A DNA stretch of 64,000 nucleotides from Flavobacterium degerlachei (lineage in GTDB: Bacteria; Bacteroidota; Bacteroidia; Flavobacteriales; Flavobacteriaceae). Shown here piece after piece: positions 26,701 through 35,356 of this stretch (positions within the stretch are counted from its first letter, which is position 1; every line of letters starts with the position of its first letter). The stretch is taken from the NCBI RefSeq assembly GCF_900106645.1, contig NZ_FNMV01000006.1, positions 175,807 through 239,806 of the forward strand, read 5' to 3'. Position numbers and translations under genes: made by a program. The notes beneath the pieces are model-generated. The model was not told the DNA's origin and did not search any database. It was given only the letters and a program-made list of their open reading frames with translations.

Positions 26701-26832
26701 GGCGATCTTGCACGAACAATTGTTCCCAATAGAAATAAGCAAGTTGAAAAAGAGCTGTTACAAAAGGTGAATGGAAAAGGATTTAGCTACATTAAGATAG
26801 AAATGAATAATTATATTGGTAATCCAAAATGA
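23740..26832 (+). CDS. Large polytopic membrane protein, 6-pyruvoyl-tetrahydropterin-synthase-related / GT-C-like
   Basis: 1030 aa. TTG is the only plausible start: no ATG lies between the upstream stops and the first helix. About ten helices (residues ~8-640) include the first-loop pattern DALIHMFFAQHYATSWFEPW with an Asp, as in GT-C glycosyltransferases and the PTPS-related membrane family. After a helix at ~610-630 the C-terminal ~390 residues are soluble: an NTF2/DUF4878-like segment (VVKSYYDALDFKYYEKAHSF) and two beta-rich, Ig-like segments. Probably transfers or modifies lipid-linked sugar on the periplasmic side. The next gene overlaps by 4 bp. Confidence 0.72.
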   Translation: MAKEKSNKYLIVALLIGVIFHSSAIFFTLESTYDALIHMFFAQHYATSWFEPWNYSWYTGFTVMGYPPLVHQSIGLLSLIGGLKFGLFTVAIIGIVLFITGVYRYTLMITGNRTVAGYASIVAVFSSSFVETLHIFGQLPSIIGVSILMHCMPEIYLWIKTGRLKYFFRSISLLAVTITSHHVTPIFGMIFFIFPLIGMVIMDVSREQVDSYKEIKFKLFLQTFFKLFKRIVAFGAASLFLIIFCIFPYWVNSKANPITQVPIPHGSRDNFIEVTSSGLMFFVIPWGILFFILPYILYRYYSKRYICFGLSISLLIVLGTGGTTPIPLKVLGETAFNILTLDRFTLWASIMSLPMFGEFVYRLIEGDLKTDIQNRFGNVYHRILGALFAGSFLFMAGFTITLGYFRPFQPEKINTLPLVNFLNQDQHDQWRYLPLGFGDQMATLSSQTKAKTVDGNYHSARRLPELTTRAIERLENSKFRGMEGIGSLQQFLTVPEKYNLKYVFSNDKFYDPILYFCGWHRLSLLENGIMVWEKLNIAPLPKVLPKDEVPLYLKLMWGIIPLLTVLIAFVINIQSIFYKALKIKDEAKPDFFKFAVAYKKFPFKIITILHLWVILLLGVIGYSMYDFYLYNATQISPTNVVKSYYDALDFKYYEKAHSFIDPNKKLSISQFMLETSVADGILNSYAKLDAIDIQVIKSTENRANIVAKTKWITPLEIINKDYYHEVLKRDGKWYILPQKLPLDIPPDQFLLDNTTEYFKQGRRKITTQQTYHEDVLKQPELEILSAKLIQYNNEYIIIGELQNIDNFPADVVLKSSLYNQHDKVLATFNAKDVIKHKIMPKETTSFRVNFEEISWLKKDVAQPTTFNPKEFTPKDISETPANFDIQSAANVAITDFYIQVALSDLLIENNHLKGTLFNYGIQEVTVPELIISYYTDTKELLYVDNYFLREGVRVQRKQYFDYKLLDLSNCHILLSSLDNCYVNGLPNGDLARTIVPNRNKQVEKELLQKVNGKGFSYIKIEMNNYIGNPK

Positions 26833-28064
26833 TAAAAAAAGCAATACATATTGTCCTTCCATTTGCGCTATTCTTTTTATTTGTTTTTGCTGTTTCAAAA
26901 ACAAATAATCCTGCAGCATCATTTCAATTGCTTACTACTGAAGAAAATTTTGTAGCAGGAAAGCCAATTACATTAGCTTTTTCAACACCTTCAAAAATAG
27001 CCACAGCAGACTTATTTATTATTCATTCTTATGGAAAAACACTCCTAAAATCAAAAAACAACAATGGCCAGCTTTTATTTAAAATTCCAGCTATTTATAG
27101 TCAAAAAACAGGATTCACAAGCTGGTATTTATTGCAAAACAAGAAAACAATAGTAACAGGAAGCTTCAAGATAACTCCAAACAACAACACTCCTACACTA
27201 CTGGAAAATTATTTAGGCCCAACAACTTTGCTTACAGGATTGAATCATTTCACTATGATGGTCGCCATTCCCACTGATAGCTACGACAACCCAAAAGAAG
27301 ACAATACTACTGTCTTAATAAAAGATCAATTTCTTAATGACATTAGAATTACCGCCGAAAAAACCAAATCATTTATTGCCTGGAAAAACATTTACTCAAG
27401 AACAACTGTAGGTAAAATGCTGGTTTCGACCGAATGCGAAAATACGGACTCAAAGGAATTTGAAACAGACATCAGACCCTCTATTGGTAAAGATTTCAGC
27501 ATAAGCTTTAGCCGCAATCATAAATTTGCCGATGGCAATCAGATTACAAAATTAGAAACCTCTATAATTAGAGATCAGTTTGGTAACTTAGTGGGCGATG
27601 GAACACTCGTAACTTTCCAAATCACTACTAAAAACAACATACTACTTAAAACCTTCGCCGCCACTATCAATGGTATCGCTATTGCCCAACTCCTTCATCC
27701 AGATCATGAAGACACCTATAGAGTAAAAGGATATGTTACTGGAATTGCCGAAAGCAAACCTATTGAAATCAGTTATAATGCACTTATTAATACTTTTCCA
27801 TATCAATTTTCTGAAAAGAATAGAGAAATTACAGTTGGTCCTCTTAAGAGTTTTATGAAGCAAATTATTCCCGACGGTATTAAAGTCGAGTTAAAAATAT
27901 TTCATCATAATAACTTAATTGAAACAAAAATTGCAGAAAGTTCAAAAGGGATTACTACTTTCTACCTGTTACCTCCTTTTTACAAAGAAAAAGAATATCA
28001 ATTTGAAATTACAACTTTAGGCGTAACTCAGAAAACTGAAATAAAAAAATATGAAAATAATTAA
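26829..28064 (+). CDS. Exported beta-rich protein of the polysaccharide locus
   Basis: 411 aa. N-terminal signal anchor (residues ~4-22). The body looks like successive Ig-like or macroglobulin-like beta domains, for example PITLAFSTPSKIATADLFII (~43-62), ATINGIAIAQLLHPDHEDTY and an ending of the carboxypeptidase-regulatory style. I do not recognise a specific family. It overlaps the upstream gene by ATGA and the downstream gene by 14 bp, so the three are translationally coupled and probably act together in the periplasm. Confidence 0.6.
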   Translation: MIKKAIHIVLPFALFFLFVFAVSKTNNPAASFQLLTTEENFVAGKPITLAFSTPSKIATADLFIIHSYGKTLLKSKNNNGQLLFKIPAIYSQKTGFTSWYLLQNKKTIVTGSFKITPNNNTPTLLENYLGPTTLLTGLNHFTMMVAIPTDSYDNPKEDNTTVLIKDQFLNDIRITAEKTKSFIAWKNIYSRTTVGKMLVSTECENTDSKEFETDIRPSIGKDFSISFSRNHKFADGNQITKLETSIIRDQFGNLVGDGTLVTFQITTKNNILLKTFAATINGIAIAQLLHPDHEDTYRVKGYVTGIAESKPIEISYNALINTFPYQFSEKNREITVGPLKSFMKQIIPDGIKVELKIFHHNNLIETKIAESSKGITTFYLLPPFYKEKEYQFEITTLGVTQKTEIKKYENN

Positions 28065-29604
28065 CAACCGAAATATCTACAAAACCGCTCTCATACTTTC
28101 TTTTATTCTGATAAGTATTTTTGCGCTTTTAGGTTTGGCAAAAACATTAGATTATTTAAATACTGGTGCCGAGAGGACATCTATGCTACATTTGGAAACT
28201 GAGAGCGAAGATATTTATTTACCAAAAGTAAACTGGACAAAATTAGATAATCCAGCACGTGAAATGGAAAAAAACACGCTAGGTAAAATAGAACGTGACT
28301 ACCTATTTTCATGGTATGTGAAAAATAATGCTTTAGAAAATAACACTTCAAAAGGCATCGATTATTATTATACCCAAAACACACGCGAAAATTTATATCG
28401 CACCATCAATTATAACAAATCGCATGAAATCACAATTGAAAACACGACTATAAAGCATTTTCCAGAATTAGAATTTTATAGCGAAGACGGACAGCTAGTT
28501 GTTTTTACAGATAAAAACGTAGTTGAGTTTCAAAAATTATATCAAAACAAACAATTAATAACCAGCATTCAGGATACTGCCACCTACAAAGTCATGATGT
28601 TGCTCGAAGACGGTTTTTGGCGAGTGCGCCATTTGCTTAAAATGAAATCCGAAGCATTTGCTCCAGATACCATCAAAGCGAACCCGATATATACAGTAAA
28701 AAACAATCAAATCCTTCAAAACAAAATACCATATACAATAAAAGGAATTAATTATTACCCTAAAAATTCCGCCTGGGATACTTTTGGTGAGCGCTTCAAT
28801 AAAGACACCATTGCAGTGGATTTTGATATAATGAAAAAAGCAAACCTTAATACAGTAAGGGTTTTTATTCAATATGGTGATTTTGGAAAAGCTAAAATCA
28901 TCCCTGAAAAACTGGAAAAACTAAAAGTGCTATTGGATTTGGCTGAAGCCAAAAAACTAGCAGTAATCGTTACACTATTTGACTTTTATAGTGATTACAC
29001 AATAGATAGTTGGACTTTAACACATCGACATGCAGAACAAATTGTTAGCACATTTAAAGATCATAAAGCCATCTTAGCTTGGGATTTAAAAAACGAACCC
29101 AATTTAGATTTTGAAAATAGAGATAAGGATAATGTTTTGAGTTGGCTAGATCATATCACCACAGTCGTAAAGGAAAACGACCCCAATCATTTGATAACAA
29201 TCGGATGGTCCAACTCCGTTGAAGCTACTAACCTTGCTGACAAAATGGATTTTATATCGTATCACTTCTATAATGATATGCAGCATTTAGAATACGAAAC
29301 AAATAAGTTGCTAAAAACAACAAAAAAACCAGTTGTGATTGAAGAATTTGGCGTGCCTTCTTATGGCGGAATGTGGAATTTATGGGAAGGAAGCATTAAA
29401 AAACAAGCTGCTTATCATCAAAAAATGCAAACCTATTTCAAGAAAAACAACTATTCTTTTATGTCATGGACCTTATATGATTTTCCACATGTTCCAGATC
29501 AGGTTGCAGGAAAATGGCCTTGGCAGAAAATGAGACAGAAAAAATTCGGGTTTATTGATGATAAAGGAAACAACAAACCCGCATTTAAGTATATCTCAAA
29601 TTAA
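28051..29604 (+). CDS. Membrane-anchored GH5-like (clan GH-A) glycoside hydrolase or transglycosylase
   Basis: 517 aa. Single N-terminal anchor (~10-30). A ~170-residue N-terminal domain precedes a TIM-barrel starting at IPYTIKGINYYPKNSAW (~227-243). RVFIQYGDFGK, WDLKNEPN with acid/base candidate Glu349, DFISYHFYND, and VIEEFGVPSYGG with nucleophile candidate Glu432, then MSWTLYDFP, match clan GH-A. In synthase-type polysaccharide loci such enzymes trim or remodel the growing polymer in the periplasm. Last gene of the three-gene overlap set; convergent with the GT4 gene 2 bp away. Confidence 0.82.
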   Translation: MKIINNRNIYKTALILSFILISIFALLGLAKTLDYLNTGAERTSMLHLETESEDIYLPKVNWTKLDNPAREMEKNTLGKIERDYLFSWYVKNNALENNTSKGIDYYYTQNTRENLYRTINYNKSHEITIENTTIKHFPELEFYSEDGQLVVFTDKNVVEFQKLYQNKQLITSIQDTATYKVMMLLEDGFWRVRHLLKMKSEAFAPDTIKANPIYTVKNNQILQNKIPYTIKGINYYPKNSAWDTFGERFNKDTIAVDFDIMKKANLNTVRVFIQYGDFGKAKIIPEKLEKLKVLLDLAEAKKLAVIVTLFDFYSDYTIDSWTLTHRHAEQIVSTFKDHKAILAWDLKNEPNLDFENRDKDNVLSWLDHITTVVKENDPNHLITIGWSNSVEATNLADKMDFISYHFYNDMQHLEYETNKLLKTTKKPVVIEEFGVPSYGGMWNLWEGSIKKQAAYHQKMQTYFKKNNYSFMSWTLYDFPHVPDQVAGKWPWQKMRQKKFGFIDDKGNNKPAFKYISN

Positions 29605-29606
29605 GA

Positions 29607-30785
29607 TTATTTTTTTGATTGGATAATTTTCTTGAAAGTATCCATATACATATCGGTAATCTTATCCATAGACAGAGCACTTGCTGCTTTAAAGTTTTGC
29701 ATTGCAATTGCTTTTCGATTGTCATCATTATTGATGATTTTCTCAATTGCCTGAGCTAAAGATTCAGCACTTTCCGGATCAAAAAACTCCCCTTTGTAAC
29801 CTTCTTCCTCAACTAATAAAGCTAAATCCCCTAAATCTGGCATTACTACCGCTTTACCATAACTTCCTGCTTGATGTAATACTCCAGAGCTCCCCGTTGT
29901 AGATGTATAAGGAAAAGCAACTACTGTACTGTCTCCAAATATAACTGGAACGTCTTTTTCTTCTACATAACCTGTAAATCGGATTCCTTCTACATCTTTA
30001 TATTTTTCCTGCACTCCCGCAAGATAGCCTGGAGTATTAGGACTATCCGTTCCAGCAATAACAACTTCAATTTTTTCAGCACTGCGCTGTCTTATTAAAA
30101 TCGCTGCTTCGATTAGAATCTCCACTTTTTTATAGGTACCAAATTTACCGAAAGCCATAATTTGTTTTGGTCCAGGAGCTAGCTCAAATGATGGCTCGTC
30201 AATACTATCAAACGTACCGTGAGGAATTACTTTTACATTTTTTACCTTGTACTTCTTTTCTAAAACTTCTACATATTTATTAATGGTAACTGCTACAACA
30301 TCTGATCTTAAAATGAATCGAGTTAATGTGGTTCCAACAAAATTATAAAACTTTTGAGCTAATTTATTATCAGTAAAACCAGCGCTTTCTAAATCGACCT
30401 GCTCTAAAATGTTATGCAATAATGAAACAGTAGGAACACTATTATTACGCAAAACCATTGGAATCATTAGTCCTAAAGCTGCAGGTACTTTTTTGTCTCC
30501 AAATTTCATAAATTGAAGATTTATCAATACTGCATCTGGTTTCTCCATACGTATCGCTGCACTTATTGAAACAATATTAGAATAACTATTAAATTCCCAA
30601 CATTCATTTACTTTTACTTTATGACTATTTTCAAAGTCTAAGTCTTTTGGACCAGCAGTTTTATCAGACAATAAAATCACTTCTGAAACTTCAATTTTTT
30701 GTGCAAAGTTCTTTACTAAATGATATCCATATTCATTCAAAGTTACCTTACTTGGAGGAAAGGCGGTGATTACGGCAATTTTCAT
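29607..30785 (-). CDS. Family 4 glycosyltransferase
   Basis: 392 aa, GT-B fold. The C-terminal half contains MAFGKFGTYKKVEILIEAA (~190-208), VVIAGTDSPN, RFTGYVEEKDVPVIFGDS and the nucleotide-sugar site STTGSSGVLHQAGSYGKAVV (~297-316) with a Glu-rich end. Cytoplasmic; would add a sugar to the lipid-linked intermediate. It is downstream of the flippase gene (56 bp) in the same minus-strand group. Confidence 0.87.
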   Translation of the reverse strand: MKIAVITAFPPSKVTLNEYGYHLVKNFAQKIEVSEVILLSDKTAGPKDLDFENSHKVKVNECWEFNSYSNIVSISAAIRMEKPDAVLINLQFMKFGDKKVPAALGLMIPMVLRNNSVPTVSLLHNILEQVDLESAGFTDNKLAQKFYNFVGTTLTRFILRSDVVAVTINKYVEVLEKKYKVKNVKVIPHGTFDSIDEPSFELAPGPKQIMAFGKFGTYKKVEILIEAAILIRQRSAEKIEVVIAGTDSPNTPGYLAGVQEKYKDVEGIRFTGYVEEKDVPVIFGDSTVVAFPYTSTTGSSGVLHQAGSYGKAVVMPDLGDLALLVEEEGYKGEFFDPESAESLAQAIEKIINNDDNRKAIAMQNFKAASALSMDKITDMYMDTFKKIIQSKK

Positions 30786-30841
30786 ATTTTTATAGATTTG
30801 GTTTGGCAGTTTAAAGGTAACAAGAATTTCATAGTCCTCCT

Positions 30842-32092
30842 TTATTTTTTATTTTTATAAAAGAAATAACACAATTGAAAAAACAATAAAATAACCATAG
30901 CTATAATTTGCATATGAACGACTTGCTCCAATGAATTATGATAAGCTATAATTAACCCAATTTGCGTGGAACCTAAAACGGCCGAAACAACTACTGGTAA
31001 ATATTGATTAAGTGATAAATAATAATAGGCAAATATATTAGCAACAGCAAATAGAGAGGTTGCCAAAGCGTATTTCCACAATAAAAAGGAAATAGAAACA
31101 TACTCTTTCCCAAACATAATACCTACAACAAACTCAGGAAAAAGTGCCGTAAATAATACAATAAAGGTAGAGAGTAAAACAATGTAGCCTACATATTTAA
31201 GTAAAATAGGCAGTGTATCTTGATTGTCTTTTTTCATTTGGATTACTTTGGGTAACAATAGCATTACAAACATCCAGGCAACAAAATAAACAACACGACC
31301 TATAAGTGCCAATGAAGCATACAATCCGGCCTGCTCATTGTCAAAAAAGTGTTTAACTAATATTATGTCGCTATTATTGATTATGATTTGTGTAAGCTCA
31401 TAAAAAGCAGTCAATGCAAAAAAAGTGGTTATCGAACGGGTATCAATTACAGGTGTTTCAGCTGTTTTTAGTCCTTTAAAAATCAACTTTTGAAAAGGAA
31501 AAACACCAAAAACAAAAGACAGCACTATTCCAGAGGCAACAATTATAGAACTTGGCACATCAGGCAATAAATAAATAGCCGCAATTGTAAGTACTAATCG
31601 GCTGGCCATTTCGGTTTGATAGGTAGTAGCTAATTTATTTAATACATTTTGGCCTTGATATAACCCTCTATTAACACTCATTAAAAAATACAATGGAATT
31701 CCGAAACCAAAAATGAAGAACATCCAAGCGGTTTTAGTGTGAAAAAGGGTTTGTAATTCCTGATAAAAAAGCACAATGCATATTCCAAAGAGCAACCCTA
31801 ATACGGCAGCGTATTTAGTTATCAGCTTAATAAAACTTAGCAGATAACTTTCTTCTAACAGCACTGCATATTTTGCAGTAACAATTTGGAAAGTCATGCC
31901 TATAAAGGAAAGGATGAGTAATAAAGTAATTAATATGGCCGCATCTGAAAATTCAGAAGGCCCCAATATACGACCTAGCAATAAGTTATAAAGATAATTC
32001 CCCCCATTGACTAACAAAATAGTGACCATAAATAGTTGCTCAGGTCCCAGATTAGCAGGAAGAAAAGGTATTTTATACGAACCTATTTGCAT
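30842..32092 (-). CDS. Wzx-like polysaccharide flippase (MOP superfamily)
   Basis: 416 aa with about 12 predicted helices. LLVNGGNYLYNLLLGRILGP (residues ~27-46) then SEFSDAAILITLLLILSFIG are the classic first helices of oligosaccharide flippases, where G(R/K)xLGPxxFG is conserved. It should move the lipid-linked repeat unit across the inner membrane. Begins 32 bp after the STAS gene, same strand, and precedes the GT4 gene. Confidence 0.85.
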   Translation of the reverse strand: MQIGSYKIPFLPANLGPEQLFMVTILLVNGGNYLYNLLLGRILGPSEFSDAAILITLLLILSFIGMTFQIVTAKYAVLLEESYLLSFIKLITKYAAVLGLLFGICIVLFYQELQTLFHTKTAWMFFIFGFGIPLYFLMSVNRGLYQGQNVLNKLATTYQTEMASRLVLTIAAIYLLPDVPSSIIVASGIVLSFVFGVFPFQKLIFKGLKTAETPVIDTRSITTFFALTAFYELTQIIINNSDIILVKHFFDNEQAGLYASLALIGRVVYFVAWMFVMLLLPKVIQMKKDNQDTLPILLKYVGYIVLLSTFIVLFTALFPEFVVGIMFGKEYVSISFLLWKYALATSLFAVANIFAYYYLSLNQYLPVVVSAVLGSTQIGLIIAYHNSLEQVVHMQIIAMVILLFFQLCYFFYKNKK

Positions 32093-32124
32093 GTTTTTAT
32101 TTTTGTTAAAAATTACAAAAAATA

Positions 32125-32415
32125 TTAAAGCAAAATATTATTTAAATTTAAGGAGGCAAACTGTTCGCTGACTTTTTTATTTTCCATACCAATGATATAA
32201 AACATCTTGTCGCGTCCCCAAGCTTTATTATATAATGACGTTATGCATTTTATAGCTTCACTATCAATCTCCAGAACCTTATTTAAAGAAAGCACAATAC
32301 CTTTAGAATGCTCCATTAAATTCTCAATGTGGCTATTTAATGCATTACTATTTTGCGAATTTAACATCCCGTAAATTTCATAAACTCCTGCATTATATGT
32401 AATTTGAATTGCCAT
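32125..32415 (-). CDS. STAS-domain protein (anti-sigma-factor-antagonist type)
   Basis: 96 aa starting at ATG 32415 (MAIQITYNAGVYEIYGMLNS); an earlier in-frame ATG would add 15 non-homologous residues. The STAS helix region KGIVLSLNKVLEIDSEAIKC has the Asp-Ser of the phosphorylatable loop in the form DSEA. Single-domain STAS proteins switch partner kinases or sigma regulators, and some bind glycosyltransferases. First gene of a group with the flippase and GT4 genes, so it may control polymer production. Confidence 0.72.
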   Translation of the reverse strand: MAIQITYNAGVYEIYGMLNSQNSNALNSHIENLMEHSKGIVLSLNKVLEIDSEAIKCITSLYNKAWGRDKMFYIIGMENKKVSEQFASLNLNNILL

Positions 32416-32463
32416 CTTATTTATAATTATTTGTTTATACTGACGCAAATATCTTTCCAATTC

Positions 32464-32494
32464 ACACGAACGTATTTAATTCTTCGACGAATGG
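32464..32494. promoter_or_regulatory. 21-bp-spaced direct repeat in the STAS / TPR-barrel intergenic region
   Basis: ACACGAACGT (32464-32473) and CGACGAATGG (32485-32494) are 21 bp apart, in phase. The second unit with the preceding T is identical over 11 bp to one upstream of the signalling operon (41930-41940). LytTR-type regulators bind repeats with about this period, and the operon encodes one. Sits 49 bp above the STAS start and 71 bp above the divergent TPR-barrel start. Confidence 0.5.
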
Positions 32495-32565
32495 CAAGTT
32501 GCTGTAGGTGAAATATCACAGTAATATACTTAACTTGCATCTATATAAATCAAGAATCAAATCGA

Positions 32566-34626
32566 ATGAAATTTTTACAACAAACCCTCTTTCTTCTCTT
32601 CCTTATTATGAGTACTATTGCAAATGCCCAAGATATGAGCAAAGGATTCACTAATCTGGAAAAAGGCGAATTTGATAAAGCGGAAGTATTCTTCGAAAAC
32701 ATATTAAAAGACTATCCCAATAACAAAACTGCGCGTTTATGTTATGCCAGAGCTATAGGTCTTAATAATCAAGCTGACAAAGCATTGCAAAACTTTGTTG
32801 TTTTGAAAAAAGAATATCCCGGAGATTTAGAAATAGAGCTTAATTATGCCGAAGCACTACTCTGGAACAAAAAATTTGACGAAGCCAAAATTTTTTATAC
32901 AACCCTTGTTGCGCAAAACCCAACTAGCTTTGTAGCACATCTGGGATTTGCAAATACCTTATCAAATTTAAAAGAATTCAAAGACGCTTTATTGAATGTT
33001 AATAAAGCACTAGAATTATCTCCCGCAAATCCTGGTGCCTTAGTTTCAAGAAAATACATTAAGCTGGGCTATGCTAGTCAAAAGGTAAATGAAAAAAAAT
33101 TTACTGATGCAGAAACTTTTTACGACGAAATTTTAGTTGACTTTCCTAATGATAAAGAAACATTAATGAATAAAGCCAACTTATACCTAATCACAAAAGA
33201 CATTGCTAAAGGCAAAGAAGTTTATAATTTATTGGCCAAAGAAAATCCGATTTTGGCATTAAATGGCCTTTCTCTAATTGAACACATTGACGGAAAGGAT
33301 AAAAAAGCACTATCCCTATCTCAGGAGGCAATCCAAAAAATCAACAATACTACAGAGGAGACTTTAAAAAACCAAACGCAAGAGCGATATGTACAAGCAT
33401 TGATTTGGAACAAGAAATACAAAGCAGCAGAAACTAAAATTGAGGAATTAACTGCTCAACATCCTAATGAAAACTGGGTACTTTCATTAGCTGCTACACT
33501 AGCCATTTACAAAAGTAATTTCCCTGAAAGTATTAAAAATTATCAAAACATATTAGAAAACGACTCAAAATCATTTGATGGAAATCTAGGAATTGCAAAT
33601 GCATACTACGCATCAGGAGAAGTTTCAAAAGCATATAAAGCAGCAAATACTACTTTAGAGATTTTTAATAATCAAGGAGATGCAGTTAATTTTATAAAAA
33701 AATTAAAAGAAGAATTCACTCCATTTGTTGAAGAAAAACTTTCTTATGCTTTTGATAATGGTAAGAACACTGCCAAAGCTACTCTTACTTCAATTGTTTT
33801 TCCGGTATCTACTAAATTAGCTTTTAATGCAAGTTACCTATACAGAGAAACAGAAAATACAGTTTCTAAGGCAAGCGCAAAAACAAATGATTTCTTAGCA
33901 GGAGTGAATTATAAATTCCATCCAAAAATTAGTTACACGTTTAATGCTGGAGTTACATCGGCAAATTCTAGCACTAGCAAGTATAACCAAGCATTAATAC
34001 ATACGTTCTTCAAAATAAAACCGTTCAAATTGCAAGATTTAGAAATAGGGTATAAAAGAGAAATTCAAAATTTTAACTCTGATTTGATTGACAAAGAAAT
34101 CGCTGCTAACAATTACTACCTAAATTATAACTTGAGTACCAATTTTAATTTTGGATGGTTTACCCAATATTTTTACACTACACAAACGGATGACAATACC
34201 CGAAACCTATTGTTTACCTCATTCTATTACAACTTTATGTCTAATCCTGTTTTAAAAGGAGGATTAAACTATCAGTACATTGCCTTCAAAAATCAAGTCC
34301 CAAACGATTATTTTAGTCCAAGTAAGTTTAATGCTGTTGAAGTTTTTATCGAATTACTGAAAGATGAGAAAATCGCCAAAGTAAATAGCTGGTTTTATAA
34401 CGCAAATCTTGCTACTGGGTATCAATTTATAGAAAACAATGACAAACAATGGACTTACAGAGTACAAGCCAAATTAGGTTATAAATTCTCTGATCGTTTA
34501 TTGGCAAATATTTATGGGATTAAAAGTAATATTGCATCCGTATCCGTGGCAGGATTTACGTATACTGAAATGGGGTTAAGACTAAAATGGAACTTGTTTG
34601 ACAAGCCTATTTTTAAATTAAATTAG
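32566..34626 (+). CDS. TPR-repeat outer-membrane beta-barrel protein (YaiO/PgaA-like architecture)
   Basis: 686 aa. Signal peptide MKFLQQTLFLLFLIMSTIANA. Residues ~22-380 are TPR repeats (for example GFTNLEKGEFDKAEVFFENI, VAHLGFANTLSNLKEFKDAL). Residues ~395-686 are alternating beta strands ending in RLKWNLFDKPIFKLN, an outer-membrane barrel of the YaiO type. This TPR-then-barrel order is like PgaA and AlgK/AlgE, which guide exopolysaccharide through the outer membrane. It closes the locus and shares a divergent promoter region with the STAS gene. Confidence 0.83.
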   Translation: MKFLQQTLFLLFLIMSTIANAQDMSKGFTNLEKGEFDKAEVFFENILKDYPNNKTARLCYARAIGLNNQADKALQNFVVLKKEYPGDLEIELNYAEALLWNKKFDEAKIFYTTLVAQNPTSFVAHLGFANTLSNLKEFKDALLNVNKALELSPANPGALVSRKYIKLGYASQKVNEKKFTDAETFYDEILVDFPNDKETLMNKANLYLITKDIAKGKEVYNLLAKENPILALNGLSLIEHIDGKDKKALSLSQEAIQKINNTTEETLKNQTQERYVQALIWNKKYKAAETKIEELTAQHPNENWVLSLAATLAIYKSNFPESIKNYQNILENDSKSFDGNLGIANAYYASGEVSKAYKAANTTLEIFNNQGDAVNFIKKLKEEFTPFVEEKLSYAFDNGKNTAKATLTSIVFPVSTKLAFNASYLYRETENTVSKASAKTNDFLAGVNYKFHPKISYTFNAGVTSANSSTSKYNQALIHTFFKIKPFKLQDLEIGYKREIQNFNSDLIDKEIAANNYYLNYNLSTNFNFGWFTQYFYTTQTDDNTRNLLFTSFYYNFMSNPVLKGGLNYQYIAFKNQVPNDYFSPSKFNAVEVFIELLKDEKIAKVNSWFYNANLATGYQFIENNDKQWTYRVQAKLGYKFSDRLLANIYGIKSNIASVSVAGFTYTEMGLRLKWNLFDKPIFKLN

Positions 34627-34663
34627 AGTCTTACCGAAATAAAAACTGCTTTATTCATGAAGT

Positions 34664-34708
34664 AAAATACCCCCAGAAAGCACTATTTTTTTTTGGGGGT
34701 ATTTTATT
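34664..34708 (+). terminator. Rho-independent terminator of TPR-barrel gene
   Basis: Stem AAAATACCCCC / GGGGGTATTTT with a long loop, followed by T-rich sequence. Confidence 0.8.
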
Positions 34709-34795
34709 TTATTCTGTAATAACATATAATTTAAAATTCAAGTAAAATTATTTAGGTAAATAACGCATTAAAAAGAAACCATTCTATAAGCACCT

Positions 34796-35152
34796 TTAAA
34801 CTACAAGTTGTAAGTTAGCATCTTCAAAACCAATAATTTTCCTTACCTCATCAGTGTTAGGTAACATAAAACATTCTTTATTGTCTGTGTTTACTTTTAC
34901 TAGAAAGGACCTTATTTTTGATAGCGGCACAATTACAGTTTTATCCTTTATTACTTTTTTTAATAAATTAGATTTACTCATGGGGCCAGCCCAATCTAAA
35001 TTATAACAATAAGCTAAAGCCTCTTTTCTAACAAAAGTAATATACTCTTCATTTATCAAAGACCATTTTAAAGAAATCAAATAATATCCATCACGATCAT
35101 CAAAAGAATTTGACAATTCAAATAATTTTGCATTTTGTAATTGTATTTCCAC
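34796..35152 (-). CDS. Hypothetical protein next to signalling operon
   Basis: 118 aa, no signal peptide or helices. I do not recognise a family. The sequence has a mixed alpha/beta appearance (YLISLKWSLINEEYITFVRK; KDKTVIVPLSKIRSFLVKVN; CFMLPNTDEVRKIIGF). It lies 204 bp downstream of the LytTR regulator on the same strand with its own upstream region, which contains one CGACGAA (35214-35220), the core of the putative regulatory repeat. It may be a member of the same regulon, but this is a guess. Confidence 0.6.
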   Translation of the reverse strand: MEIQLQNAKLFELSNSFDDRDGYYLISLKWSLINEEYITFVRKEALAYCYNLDWAGPMSKSNLLKKVIKDKTVIVPLSKIRSFLVKVNTDNKECFMLPNTDEVRKIIGFEDANLQLVV

Positions 35153-35356
35153 TTTTAGTAATTTAGTTACAGAAGCGAAATTATCAAAACATAGTTCAAA
35201 TGCACAATATACCCGACGAACTACCTTTTTTGCAATTAAAAGTAACTTTTAAATTACAAAAACAGCGTGCAAAATCCTCTCTATCCAAGTTGATTAATCT
35301 TATTTAAATTTAAACGAAAAAAAAGTTGATTTTGGAATTTACTAGCGGCGCATCTA

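Noticed and set aside
35193..35223. Third copy of the 21-bp-spaced repeat upstream of the hypothetical gene at 35152
   Set aside because: One CGACGAA unit is present, but the position 21 bp away matches poorly; a single 7-mer is expected by chance in a window this size.
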